Below are positions 1 to 12,726 of a DNA stretch of 64,000 nucleotides, in pieces. The DNA is from Durusdinium trenchii. Its lineage: Eukaryota > Sar > Dinophyceae > Suessiales > Symbiodiniaceae. The DNA lies in contig CAXAMN010028839.1 in NCBI GenBank assembly GCA_963970005.1, positions 438,033 through 502,032 of the forward strand. The letters run 5' to 3'. A model generated the notes under the pieces. The model was not told the DNA's origin, made no database searches, and was given only the letters and a program-made list of their open reading frames with translations. The first letter of the stretch is position 1; every line of letters begins with the position of its first letter. A program made the position numbers and the translations under genes.

Positions 1-73
1 AATTATTTGCCCTCTATAATGAGTAGTCAACAATGTCGCGCCAATGGACATCTACACGGGCCGAAACAAGGTC

Positions 74-881
74 TCAAATCAGCTGATGTCTCATCAGACC
101 TTCAAAAGCAAGCCAATGTCTATCATGCTGTTTGCTACACCCGCATCCAAAACGGCAGTGTTGAGCATTTTCTTCATTCGCTTGCAGTACGTCATTCGCA
201 GCGAGAGCGCCCAGCAGCACTAGCATGGCCGTTAGTCCTGCAAGTGCGTAGGCTGCTGGTGACCTTACCTGGGCGCCAGGGGCAGCAGCTTGGCTGGTAC
301 CCTCCAGGAGTTTCACATCATCGCCGTCAATCTGCTTGGCATCGTTGGCCTCCAAAAAGGATCACACCAGTTAGGCCACAAACACCCAACCAATAAAAAA
401 AAAGGTAAAGCTTCAGGTCTATGGAAGCTAGTCAGCAACGGGCCTCCAATTTGGGAGCCTCTGGCTCACTCTCTGCTTCATCTGCAGTTCTACCTTCTCC
501 ACCGATTCCGTAGCCATAGCGCCTGGGGCCCTTTGGACCCCTTTTTTGCCTCCAGCTGGAGAGCACTGGAAGATCTTGATGTTGCCAGACCCACTCAGCC
601 AAATCTGCCTTGTCTCTGGCTGAGCCCTCTGAAACCCCACGGGATGCGAGCATCTCCCGCAAGTCGGTCACCGACTTGTGCCGAAGCTCTTGCAAGGAGT
701 GTGAAGTCTGTGAGGGGACTGGCTTTGTCGGCTTGGTGCTAGCTTTGGAAACAGGTACGACCACCTCAGGCGTGGGCGCAGGGCTGAGAACCTGAGTGAG
801 GATAGGGGATGCGGGCGCATAAGCTGTGCCAGTAGAGCCTCGGAAAACGCCGCGCTGCACTGTTCCGGCTGCCGAGCGCAA
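74..881 (-). CDS. Hypothetical protein with SAP-like motif and one membrane segment (5' end unresolved)
   Basis: Two exons can be joined. The first runs from an unknown start (open frame to 881, no ATG) down to 444; the second is 349 to the TGA at 74-76. The intron 350-443 is GC-AG and both junctions carry the same 9-bp repeat TTGGAGGCC. The first exon has a Pro/Thr/Val-rich stretch, then a helical segment SVTDLREMLASRGV...DKADLAEWV that resembles SAP-type helix-extension-helix motifs in spacing of Leu and Gly, then a basic patch (RQKRGPKGPRR) and an acidic tail. The second exon encodes a hydrophobic run (AGLTAMLVLLGALAA) that could be a membrane helix and a short Cys-rich tail. A possible acceptor at 792-793 would make the first exon start at 791. 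Function is not known; SAP motifs in other proteins bind nucleic acid, but the similarity here is weak. Confidence 0.5.
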
Positions 882-3800
882 ATCGCTGCTGATGCCTCAT
901 GCAATGGGATGCTTTGCCATGCCATGTCCAAGACATGAAAACCAAGGCTGTTCCATGCTGCTTTTGGCAAGTGGAAGACAGATGAAGATAGCGTGTGGTG
1001 TTTCAATATTGGTTCTTTCAACATCGCTCGGCTTTTGCAGTTTCAAATGAAGCTCCCACATTGTCAACCGCCAACCGCAGAACCCAAACATGCGCTGCAG
1101 TGACACGCTCCAAGTCTTCGCCTGTCTTCAGCTTTTCCAACTCCGCATGCTTTGGCTGAGGCTTGACGACTGCCTCCCACAGTGGTCATTCTCCACACCG
1201 CGCAACAAGGGGGAATGGATTCTTGATGATTCTTGGAATTTACTAAATCAAAACAATGATTATCGCACCTCAATCGCACTAAATGCAAAGCACTCACGAG
1301 TGACAGCACACCCCATCACCTGCGATTTGGATGAAGGACGAATCCTGTGCCATCTATAAATGATATGTTGAAAAGTATTTTCCAAAATAAATCCTTTACA
1401 ACCTAACGATCTCGATTTCAATCTCTCGGACTAGCTATATAATTGAAAGGTTCCGCTTGCTGGGGCACTTGATGGTAGCTCTATTACAGTGGATGATGAT
1501 GGTTAGTAGAGGCCTTGTTCAGAAATAGTGATAATTGCTTACTGACTGTTACAGGCAATAGGACAAGCCCAAGCTCTATTGAAAAGGGCCGCCGGGTGTC
1601 CCAGTTTCTGACTGCCAAGTTGCCTCACTCCGCGCTGCCAATACACCTTTCTTTCCATTCAGGCGTTTCAAGGCAGAGCGCATCGCAAATTTGCATCCAA
1701 CAAAAATTGTACAAACAGCGAAAATTAAATGGGGGAATATGTCCCGTCCATCGGAAGGAGACCAAATGTGACGAAGGCCATGCCTTTGCAACGGGGTGGC
1801 ATCAAATTGGGCAAGTTACGGATGACAAATGTATACATCATTCTGGGTTTGCAAGTAAGTGGTTGCTTGTGTGATCTTGAATGTGAGACTGGTTCTCCGA
1901 GGCATCTGGGGCGAAGCAAACGGATAACGAGCACGTGCGCGTGCTTCTAGAGGCTTGGGTATTTGGAAAATTTTGGAACCACTTGCCGTATGTTGATTGA
2001 TGCAACTTGAGCACTCACATTCTCGGAGCAGCCGCTTGAGTATTCACCGCTGTCTAACGAAAGGGGTATCGAGGCAATAGAACTACGGAGGACCGGATTT
2101 GCATCTAGCGGCACGCTGACATGACACACCTTTTCGCCGTTGCGTTCATTTGGCTTCAATGTCTACATGGCGCTCTTCGCTACGAGTTGAGGCCACAACG
2201 AGAGGCGTTGGCCGCTCCACTCGCGGCTCGTTCTATGTCCAATACTGAAAAGGCGGTACAGAGGAACCTGGCCACTTCAATAGCGGGTTCGCACCACCGC
2301 CCGAGTCGAGGGATCAGCACGGGCCTCGAAGGAAATTGCCTGCAAATGCTGTCATGGTGACCGACTGACTAGAAGAAAGCACCCGACTGAAGCCATCTCT
2401 TACACTTTCTTGGCCACTGGCCTTGTCAATTGCACTTCCCTCAGGAAGAACTTGAGTGCTCTAAACATGTTCGACAAAATCGCTATTAGGTTGGACGCCA
2501 TTGTTGTGAATGGATGCACGTTTCATTGTTTCGAACAAATGAACTTGAAGGCAAACCCAGCACCCGTGCCTGCAGGCAGGTGTGAGGAACCAGCATGGGC
2601 GTGTCATGAAAGCATAGACCACACCTTGCCCGCCACCCACAAGAATAAAGTGCTGCTACTGTATGACATGACAATCAAACAACGCCTCCAAATTGCCAAA
2701 CTCTTGGGATTTTTTCATTCTCCGGGCGTACTTGAAAATGGTCAAACTTTCGGGCAACAAATGGCAATGTTGTTGAGGAGCTGCTTTGCACATTCCACAG
2801 TGGAGAGCCCAACGATAAGGATTCCAATGGCACAAGATACCACTTCTTCAATCTTGCGGAACTTGCGACAGAGCAAACCAATCAAGAAACTCACAACCTT
2901 GGACCCTGGAACCAAGCTGACTCAAAGTAACTGCATAGGCAGGTCGGGCTCAAAACTCATCTGGCTTTGGGGTCACCTAGCTCTCCAGGTAATACCAGGT
3001 AGCTAAACTGCAACCTCCAAACCTAGGCAACTTGTGACTGTCATGGATTGGCAAAGCATATAAAATAGGACCAGGCCAACAGCTATATGTATAATACAGC
3101 TCAAAGTTTGACCGCTTTCAGTGGCACAACATGAGTGTCCTGTAACATCTACTAATCTACTAAATATATATATATACTGGTCACACATGGGTTGGGAGTT
3201 GCGGAACATACACTGGCCGTCTGGCCGAACACAACTCATCTGCCTTCACCGATTCATGGCAACATAGCAAGCATTATTAGCAAGCTTAAGCTTGATTTAA
3301 GGATGTTTACTCTAGCGTTCCGATCCCATACTTGGGCAAAAGCTAGCAACTTATATAGTCCCAACTCATGTGCATGTGAGCTGGTAATGGCCATAAAGTC
3401 GTGGCATGCTGGAGCTGCCAGAGAACACATACACACGAAGGTTGACTTGAGCTCAGGAATGAATGGGGAAAGAAGAGTGTGGAGCCACTTCTTGTTTTCT
3501 CCTTCCCCCAAACCACTATTTCCTAACTCACCTGCCAGCGGACACCCACTGTTCCCTCTTGCATTTTTCATCCACTATATCCTCTCTTATTTGTTCCGTG
3601 CATTTTTGGCTATATCTAATTCCTAACTCCCAAGGCATTTTTAAAAGTTGCCTGTAGAATCCCAAGTCTCGTGGGACCAGATATATGGAATCTACAGTCC
3701 AAAGCCCACCCCTTTTTTTCATCCCTACCCATCCCTACCCATCTGTCCTCTCCCGCTCGCTCGAAGCCTGTGCGGGAGCAAGGCAAGAAGTTCAATGTCG

Positions 3801-4878
3801 AGTAAGGCATGCCAGGGGAAGAAAATGCTCGCTATAACTTGCAGTTCCGACGGTTGTTGGACGTGTTGAGTTGCTGGCATGATGACAATTGCTTGACCTC
3901 CACTAAGCTTGGACTTGGCGTGTTCTCCTGTGGAGCACTTATAGCAAACTCCGACCAATATATTTATACGACGTTGGGAGGTGTAGGGTGATATCATGAT
4001 TCCTTCCCCACTTACCTGCCTCAGATTTTGCTCAGTCTCGGAAAGTGCCTTTTGAAAGGACACAGCTAAGAGATTCTACATGCCAACATGTCAGAAGCAA
4101 CTAGTGGATCGTGGGCTACAATCCTCCCAATCCACTGTGGTGACTTGAACACCAGCCCGGCCTTGGTCATGACTGCGGATCATTCAGCGTGGTTTGGTCC
4201 TTCTGGTCCTTCGCGCTTGTTCAACTACGGCAAGACTAGTTCCATCGAGTGGCCACTGCAATCTCCGACTCATTACACTCCTCCAATTGTACAACAACCG
4301 AATACAACCGAGCTTCTCAAAAACGGCTTTTTTGAGGCTGTGATTCTGGCCCAGATTGATTCATCTCTCCCCACAGGATTTGAAACCACCCCAGAACCCC
4401 CAACTAAATAACCTCATAGTAGAATACTCATATATAACTATACAACTCTGCAATTCTCCATTCCTGCTTTTCACCTTAGGCCGCCTTAGGCCCAAACTTC
4501 CTCGATTTCACTTGGTTTCTCGGCGACTTCCCCAGCACACAAGAATCGTGTTGTGCGCTGCAAGGCCTCCCAGGTGAACTGCAGCACACTACAGCCCATG
4601 CCGGCTTAAAATCTTGGACCGGGAAACATATGGAGTCCTAGAAGAGTTTTCTCTGGAATCCCACATGTGCCCCTCAGTGTAACACCTCAACCTTTCGGCT
4701 TTCCAGCCAAAGCGAGCTTCATGAAAGGGCCACTGGACTGCAGTCTATCAGCCACGATCTGTAAGAAGGCACTGGAACAGGCAACTTTTTGACCACAGAA
4801 AGCACAAAAAGTGGCTTGCTGTCTTGCTTGTTGCTCAAGATCCCAAGTGGACCTTTTGGGCCAAGCTGGAAGCAAATC
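882..4878. other. Gene-poor stretch without recognised coding content
   Basis: No exon with family resemblance was seen on either strand. Two plus-strand open frames (2410-3006 and 4088-4411) have no recognisable motif and run opposite to all supported genes. A short AT dinucleotide run lies near 3163-3176. The upstream exon(s) of the 74-881 gene should lie in the left part of this stretch, possibly in the minus frame open at 668-1024, but I could not fix them. Confidence 0.4.
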
Positions 4879-7800
4879 TCAAATGTGGATCTCGTTGGGT
4901 TCGTACTCCAAATGGAACCGGAATATTGCATTGCTGTTCTTGCAGTTCAGCGGGCTCTCGCAAAATCGCGCATCCTGAGCTTTGCACACAGAGCTTGGGA
5001 TGCGGCCTAAAAAGAGACATGACAAGGAAATCCGGACTCGGCCCAACAGCCTCCTAAACAACTTTGAAAGAATCCTGACTTAGCGGGTGACAGTCCGCTC
5101 CGGATGTGATGACAGGCATCATAATATGGATAGAACAAAGCGTAGTTGGTATTCCAAAGGTTGTTGTGGAGGTTCACGGCCATACCTTTGATGCTCCCTG
5201 GTGCCAATCTGCTCAAACCTTTGCCAGCTCTTGCCACAGATTCCTGATAGCTTGCTGGCAGCGGGTTGCCAACTGGAAAATCAGGAGTGATTGGATTCAT
5301 ATTGATAGCATCCAGCGAATCCAATTTCAAGACTCCATGCGAAGTCCTTACCGATGCACCGCCCCAAACACCATGAGTGAACTGATTGCCGCCATCCAAA
5401 ACTCCTTCAGGGTCAATCTCCTGACCCAACTTCATTAGCCTCCAAGCAGAGCCGTGAAGCGGCAACTGTGCCGCTGGTACAAAGGAGACTGAGCTGGATT
5501 CTCCTATCATTGTTGGCTGCTTGCCAATGGTGGTGAAGGTCAAATCTGCAGCACTGCTGGTCGCCGTGATCTTCAGGTAGATTTTGGAGGGAGCTCCATA
5601 AGCTTTCTGCGGCTTGTCTGGCAAGTGCATTTGTGCCAAAATGAAGCTTGCTGCACTGCTGCTGCCACTAACGAAGAGTTTCTCTAGCTGAGGTTTCCAA
5701 ATTGCGCTCTCAGTGAAGTTGTTGGAGCCTGGTTTGCAGAATCCTCTTTGCATCTGGTGGTCGTTGAGATATGCATAAGTAAAGGGTTGCCACTCCGAAT
5801 CATTGAAGGTCTGGTAGCTGAAGCTCGCCATAGGTGCCGAGGTTGAGGCCAAATCTTCAGCTCCGGGAAAACGCAGCAAGACGATGCTACCATCGGCACC
5901 CAGCTGCATCTGGGTGCCACTGGAGAAGGTGATGAGGGCATCACCTGAATGTCCACAGGAGTGGGGTCGGTCTTTTTTACCGTGCTTTGGGGTTGAAACC
6001 TGGATAGCACTGGATAGTTCAGAGTTCAGAGATCTCTAAATCGCTTTGAAACTCATGCCCCATGCCTCTTAAAGTGAATGAGTGTTCTGATTGTAGAGAT
6101 GTGAAACAGTGAAATACCTGGATGCTCACCTGAGACTTCCAGCAACTGCTCGAGTGAAGGCTCCTGGACTTCTTCTAGCATCGTGAGCTCTTCCCGCGCC
6201 AAAGGCCCCAACGGATGGGATGACTCCTCCAAGGATCGAACCGCCAGCTCATTGAAGAGCCGTTGCTCTGCCCAAGACTCTGCGGCTTTCATGAAGCTCT
6301 GATTGTTGATGTCTTTGCGGAATCGGGTGGTATTGTAGTCACCCCCAGATCCCCAGCCTGAGATTCCTGGAGTGCCCCAGGTGTGCTCTGGCGCTTTCAG
6401 CAAAAAGAATGTCATGTTTTGAATCGCAGGGTCCGAAGCTTGGCATCGAGGCTCGTGCTGCATGCACTTCACCCAAGCGCGTTGGATGGCACGATATTGA
6501 GCCATCTTCAAGGGGTCAGAAGGATTCCCATACACCCACGTATCTCCGACCTCAAGGCTGATGACTGGCAGTTGCTGCCGCACTGGCTGCACATCCTCGA
6601 AAAAAGCATCAAATGTTGAGGCCAGAACAGTAGCCCCGGGGTACTCCTTTCGCACACTATCCAGGATGCCTGTCACCTCCGAGACACCAGCTGGCGGTCC
6701 AGTGTTGTCAGTCCGGAACTCAGTGCACAATGCAATCCCATTGGGAGCTTCAGCACAATCCTGGAATTTGCAACAATCACCCTGACATACCCTGACTACT
6801 ACTTGCTCCTGTGACGTTTAACAATGTCTCCCCGACAATTTTATTCTGCATTGAAGAAGGTGGAAGGGGCTGGAAAGAAAAGGCTTGAAATTGATGCTCG
6901 TGAACCTTCCAAATGACCAACAATAACCGAACATTTTGACCCTTTTGCGCCTTGAGACCATAGCCACCATAGCCGTACGGATGATAAGCCACCAGGATGT
7001 CCTTCCGTGTGGCCTCGTCGACCCAACGATGGAGCTTGGGCACCTGCGGTGGAAAGTCGGCGCCATTGGAACCAATCGTCCTCGACTGGACTTCAGGACC
7101 CTGAGTGGTTGCCCTGCGGACATGTTTGTAGGGCCGACCAAAGTTCAAATCGATCTGGTAGAAATTGCACTACAATACTGTATACACTATACACATTATA
7201 CACTGTATACCTCATTGAAAGGCATGTTCGACCTTGCAATTGCAATAAACATTCCCCATCTTTTGTCTTCCTGCATGGCCACAAAAGCAACCCAAAAGGA
7301 CTACACTCCGACTCACTGACATGAAAGTGGAAACTGCCCCTGTTTGTAATAGCTTCTTGTTACTACTAGTAAGGCACTTGTTACTACTAGCGTTGCACTT
7401 GTTACTAGTAGCTTCTTGTTACTACTAGTAAGGCACTTGTNNNNNNNNNNTACTACTAGCGATGCACTTGTTACTAGTAGCTTCTTGTTACTACTAGCGA
7501 TGCACTTGTTCCTAGTAGCTTCTTGTTGCTACTAGTAAGGCACTTGTTACTACTAGCGATGCACTACTTCCAAATGCCCATGTTCCACTTCCATGTGTTC
7601 GTCGGGTAATATATCTCAGAGGTCAGTCCAGTGATGTTGTACTCTGCCAGGTGCGGAAGGACGGCTCGAGTGACGTAAATCACGTCCCGGATGCTCATGG
7701 TGCGCGTCTGGTGCCCGAAGCGCTGGTCCATCCGCCGGGTGAGGTCAAAACCAGCACGGAAGAGCTCGGGGGACATGTTCTCAGGCTGAATGTTGAAGGG

Positions 7801-8950
7801 CGCCGCGTTCCAAGCGATCCCTCCTCGACAGAATCTATGCCATCTGCCTCCAATTATTGCAATTTATGTGGCCCGTGTGCGTTACAGCATATTGTGCAAT
7901 ATATTTTAGTATATTAGCCAGCACCACCCCTGCCTTCGCATAACGTGTTCTTCAAAAGGTCTTACCAAAGGATGCCCAACCCAGCTCCTGCTTTCGCGGC
8001 CGCTGAGAAGTTTTCAACTTCCACGGTCGATGGGCACGTCAGCGGAGGTTCCATGGTATTGTTCAAGGTCCGGGCCAGACAGCTTTGCGCTGGGCAAGGA
8101 CACGCCAAGAAGCGCTGCATTAGCCACGGGTGCGTGGTGTAGGTAAAATTCTGCCCAGACGCTCGCATCTTCTCTGCAGTGGCAGCAGCCAAGGGAAAGT
8201 ACTTGTGCATATATGTGTTGTCTACACCATTTAAAAAGTCGGTGTATCCCACATCATAGTGATTCCTCACTTTGGTTCCCTGTGGCACTTCTACCGCTGT
8301 GCGTTCAAAATTTGCCAGAACAAAGGACAACTAAGGGCAAACCAACTATATACTTGCATACAAAACATTAGACAGGGCAAAATCGACAGGGAACCGTGAA
8401 CATCCCTATGACAAACAACATACACAAAATAGAGCTAACCTTGATTCAATCGTTACAGCAAAGGTATGGCAAGGCTCATGAAAACGACATGCACCTTGTG
8501 AATCCGCGGAGTCGTGAACCGGCCCAAGGTCTCTCCTGGACCATTCTTCATCCAGCACCCATCCGACCAAGCAACATGGCTGGCATTCAAGACAATTCCC
8601 TGGCGTTCTTGCGTGCCACGCCAGCCATGTGCAGATCGTGCACAACGAATGGTGGTCCTCAGGCGCTCCCGAGTTTCATAGGAGAAAATGGGCTCCAATT
8701 TGCAGACCTCCAGCACATGGCCATTCGCAAGAAGGCGGGCATAGCTACTGTTAGGAGCGGCTGCGGGCTCCTCTGCTGGCTGGAAGATTCGCAACTGAAA
8801 GCTGCCCTCCCCTTCAGCCCATTCACCTGATAGGTCAGGCAGCTCTGCTCCATTTTCATTCATGATGACCTCGCCATCCCAGGTGCCAGGATGGCATGCC
8901 GCTGACACCAAGCAGCTAAGGCCCGTGAGAAGAAACAACGAGCTCACCAT
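4879..8950 (-). CDS. Secreted DUF5054 / GH38-like glycoside hydrolase family protein, seven exons, 865 aa
   Basis: Exons (minus): 8950-8478, 8265-7988, 7823-7625, 7080-6951, 6760-6130, 5944-5118, 4938-4879. Joined length is 2598 nt, 865 codons plus TGA. The first ATG gives a classic signal peptide (MVSSLFLLTGLSCLVSA), so the product should enter the secretory route. Family marks, in order: VHVVFMNHYDVGYTDF with the His160-x-Asp162 pair typical of GH38-like metal sites; AWNAAPFNIQPENM (254-267); VPKLHRWVDE (330-339); HPYGYGG with His350; LPVISLEVGDTWVYG (424-438); LLKAPEHTWG with His487; and a C-terminal NLHNNLWNTNY beta segment ending in FRFHLEY. These match the bacterial/fungal DUF5054 family, thought to be alpha-mannosidase-like; the substrate is not known. 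Introns: 8266-8477, 7824-7987 and 7081-7624 are GA-AG; 6761-6950 and 4939-5117 are GC-AG; 5945-6129 is GT-AG. Intron three holds a CTACTAG repeat array and an N gap. An alternative TTG start at 8983 is unlikely. Confidence 0.85.
7345..7566 (-). repeat. CTACTAG-module mosaic array inside DUF5054 intron 3
   Basis: About 220 bp of alternating short units, read on plus as TAGTAGCTTCTTGTTACTAC, TAGTAAGGCACTTGTTACTAC and TAGCGATGCACTTGTTAC-type modules. All share the core CTACTAG/CTAGTAG and differ in the tail. The array lies wholly within intron 7081-7624 and is interrupted by a run of Ns. In the sense of the gene the units read GCTACTAGTAACAAG. Confidence 0.95.
7441..7450. other. Assembly gap (10 Ns)
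   Basis: Ten Ns placed within the CTACTAG array. The round number suggests a placeholder, so the true length of the array and of intron 3 of the DUF5054 gene is unknown. Confidence 0.99.
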
Positions 8951-11900
8951 GAAGGACAGTGGCCAAGCCGTTAGAGCTATCAACCTAAAATGGCTCTGGG
9001 GCGAAGCATATGCGTAATATATAACTATCTATCATATCTATCACTTTATCTATCGCATTGTGCTGTTCCCCAAGCTGCACGCACTTCACCTTTCAACACA
9101 CATCGCTGCATGTCCAATCATTCCCACACACACACAAGCCGACAGGGCTCTACGCCTCCAGGCTCGGATCCAAGTCACCGTAGGGTCCAGGGACTTTGAT
9201 CCAAAGACCTCTCTCCTGGCGAAAAGTTGTCAGCGGACCGCAGAAACGCGAGAAGTTTGTTTGCCAAGTGTATACCTGTGCATGCCTGAGCACTGTAATC
9301 CACGAATTACGGTTGTCTTCCTCGAAATCAATGACATGTTCCAGCGCTCAGGGGCATCAAGAGCTTGCGAGACCTGAATGATCCATAAGATCCATAAGCA
9401 GGTGAATTGGCATCACCAACCTGCTGTTTAGATGCTGTTTAGCTCTCTATCTCGCACACTCCTGTCTCTGATGGCAACCCACCGTCTGCAATCATGGCAG
9501 CCGGGCATCTGGAAGCGGACAGCGTGGATTCTTACAATCCTCAGTCTTCAAGCGAACTGGTCACCTTTCCTTTGTGTAGCCAAAGGACAAGTTCCCGTCT
9601 GTATAGTCTACAGGACCTATAGGGAATGTAAGCACTTCACGCAGAATCATCATTGTTGGAATTCCATTTTTCTCCAGTCTTCCTTCTTATGAACTAGTAC
9701 AGCAGCCACATAGCTCTGGCTTTGGAGTCCAGCAAGCAAGAGTCTACGAAGTCGCAGGTCTCCGCTGAAAAAGACCTGCCAGGCAGGTTGTCAGCCCCAC
9801 TCGGACTGAGAGGTCACCCTGCAAGTTCGGTTTTGAACGGTGCAACTCGGCAAGCGAAATCAGAAAACTGTTACTAGCGATGCACTTGTTACTAGTAGAG
9901 TGGCACTTGTTTCTAATAGCTTCTTGTTACTACTAGTAAGGCACTTGTTTATGAAATCAGAAAACATACAGTATACAGTTTTACAGTACCCTTTTGTAAG
10001 GTTGCAGCAAAGATGGGACGGCTACAGTTTCACGCCACAGCCATGTTTCGCTATGTGCACGCTTACGTGCAATTTGGCATGCCATAAGGATCCATTCTCG
10101 CTGACTGAGGCTCCCAGCGACACTGGGCGGCCAGGCTCGGCACAAACCCTGAATGATCGGCGACAGAACTCCCAGCAACTCAGCACTGGCTGCGATAGGA
10201 TTTCACAATTCACTAATCCCCTGCAATCACCCAATCAACCACGCCCCAATGCGTTCTGCTAGCACCAAAACGGTGCAATGGGAAATCGGAAATTCGGATC
10301 ATTGAAAGGTAGACATCTCTCAGGTTGTGGTGGCGCCTGGCTCAGCTCAGGCTCTTCTTTCCTCAAGCGCTGCAACTCAGATCCTTGGAGTTGAGGGCTT
10401 TCCGCAGTGCCGCTTTCCGGTCAGCATGCTCGCATAGGCCGCATAGGGCATAGGGGAAACTGTGATACATTGAATCAGTGGCCCCATTCTTGCATCCATT
10501 CACTCTGCGACACCGCTAGCCATCCACTCCCTCCTCGTAGATGGTAAGTGCTACCTTTTGCCATGAGTGTATCCATTCTTGAACTGTGCTTGGCTGCTGC
10601 TCTCTGCTATTGCAACTTGCAGCTTGGCGCCTGGCCCCATTCAGCAAACCTGCACGTCAACCCATCAACCACAACTGCCGGCAACAGGTCTGTGCGGATC
10701 TGGACAGTGACGTTCTGCATTGCACATGGTTTTAGCCCGGGGGTGGTGGTAGGCCGCACGAGTAGCTCTGTAAGCTACCAGTAACGAAAGTAGCTACTGG
10801 CTACTAGTGGACGTGACACAGAAGGGCTCAGGCTTCTTCAAGCCGGTGGGGGGAGCTTCCTTGGAGAATCCTTGTGTCATTGACATCATGACGCCACCTT
10901 CCTCACTTATCCACTTTTCTGAAAGGCTCTGCCATGAGCAGCAATGGAAGAAACTATAAGCCAGCTAACTTAGCCCCTCACTTGGCATTGATCTTTTCAA
11001 AGAATCGAATGGCCTCAAAAGCACGACAAAGGCTGGCACAAAGGTTGACCCGCACGTCTCCAAAGCATCTGCAAGCTGTTCAGTAAAATCAATCAGGCAC
11101 AACAAGATCAACAAGCCGGCAAGCCTCGGAGTGAAGAGTTTCAACAAGTTTCACAGCTCCTCTTTCTGTTTTCCTTTGCCAAGTTTCCCTGCATTCTGTC
11201 GCCGCAACTTGGCCCCTTCGGACTTGCAGCCCCTGCCGCGTTTCTTGGCGTCCTCAAAGAGTTGGAAGCGACCAGTGCCTGACCACGGACGTCAAACTGC
11301 GGATGTCGACCTCGGCACCACCTAGAAGAGGCCCACCCATCGGGTCTTCGGACGAGACTGAGACCTATACATTTATATTTTGAAGATACTGTGGGAAACC
11401 GGCAAGAGCGGCGAGAGCCCTGCTCTTACTGTACTCTAAAAGCTGTCTCCGGACTGCATTAATGTCCCGGAGTGGCGTGCAAAGAATAAAGTCCTGTCAC
11501 TTTGCGGATTCTTGCGAATTCTTTGGACATGTTTGACGACTGTGGAAAATATACAAGCTGGAATGGGGCCATGTCACGGCCAGAACCCAGCTTCACCCCA
11601 CGCTTTGCCTGACAAATCTTGAATGATCCTGATACACCAATCCTTGACCAAGGAGATTCTCACCTCACCTGGATTGGGTACCTCCTCGTCACAGCTTTGT
11701 GGTTCATCGGTTCATAAGTTTGAAATATTTTGAATATGGTTGAGTGAGGCTGTTTCTCATCAGAAACCAGGAGACCCCGTGCCTTTCTTCTCACTCCCAC
11801 GCACCGCGTAGGTCTTAATCACCTGGTGGCGGGGCAACAGCCGATGCATTTTGCAAATCGTATGCGTGACAAAAAGCATCGCAAACAATGCCGCGAACAA

Positions 11901-12726
11901 GGCTCTACCCCCAGACCCCCAGAGTTAAACGAGAACCCTTCGCTACGCATTCGGGAAAACAATGGCCTTGTGCTCTTGCAAATCGCTTCCACTCTGGTCT
12001 AACCTGGTGATGCCAACGGCTGCAGCATTGTCTGTGTCGGATATGAGACCAACGCTAAAGGTAAAGAGTCCGATTGTGAGCGGCTACAGCTCAAAGCACT
12101 TGACAAAAGAAAAAGATATTGGTTCTCAGACTCCTCAGATTACAGGTCATGGAAGCTGCGCGGACTCTCCTTTTGGCTTGGGCAACAGGCAACAGGCGGG
12201 CTTGGACCTCGTTAGTTGTACTGTGCAGCACACACCTCTTTTCACATCATTTCACGACTGTGCCTTCTGTCGCGGGACAGGCGGCGAAGAAGTGCCAACG
12301 ATTCCACGTCAGCCACGGGTATTACTGGATTGGCATCGAATGGATTCGAAAGGAACTATCTCACAGTGCCACACGGAACTTCAAGAGCGAAGACAAGGAT
12401 CGACGTTCATTTCAAGTTCGGATCTATGTACCTGCGTGTAAGATATTGCAAGATCAAAGCACAATGGTCCTAAGGTCTATTGGAAGACTTCCAGCAGATC
12501 TCATCTGTCCAGTTCAGTCAATTCATGTCCATTCCTGGTTCCGAGGCGGGGTATTCTCGGAGCATTGGCATCAGTGAAACCTTTTGTTTCGAAAAGGCTG
12601 CACCGAAGTTTGGTGAGACATCATGCACAGCATCAGGTTTCAGTTGCTGATAAATTCTACGGATTTCCAAGGTGCCTCTACACCTCTTCCAGCAAACAGG
12701 TTTGTTGAGTTTGACTGGGAAGGGCC
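8951..12726. other. Intergenic stretch with no recognised gene
   Basis: No coding region with family resemblance was found. It holds two CTACTAG-type patches (9869-9950 and about 10755-10808). Open frames here are short and without motifs. The promoter of the DUF5054 gene should be at the left edge, but no conserved element was recognised. Confidence 0.45.
9869..9950. repeat. CTACTAG-module patch
   Basis: About 80 bp of the same module family as at 7345-7566: ACTAGCGATGCACTTGTTAC, then ACTAGTAGAGTGGCACTTGT, then TAATAGCTTCTTGTTACTAC and ACTAGTAAGGCACTTGT. Orientation is the CTAGTAG form on plus. A weaker patch of related TAGCTACTGGCTACTAG text sits near 10755-10808. Confidence 0.9.

Noticed and set aside
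2410..3006. Plus-strand 198-codon open frame
   Set aside because: No family motif, no neighbouring exon, opposite direction to the gene block; could be chance.
4088..4411. Plus-strand 107-codon open frame starting MSEATSGSW
   Set aside because: Protein-like start but no recognised domain, and it sits just beyond the 3' end of the DUF5054 gene on the other strand.
8951..8983. Upstream TTG start extending the DUF5054 protein by 11 residues
   Set aside because: The ATG at 8950 gives a well-formed signal peptide; TTG starts are not expected in this type of genome.
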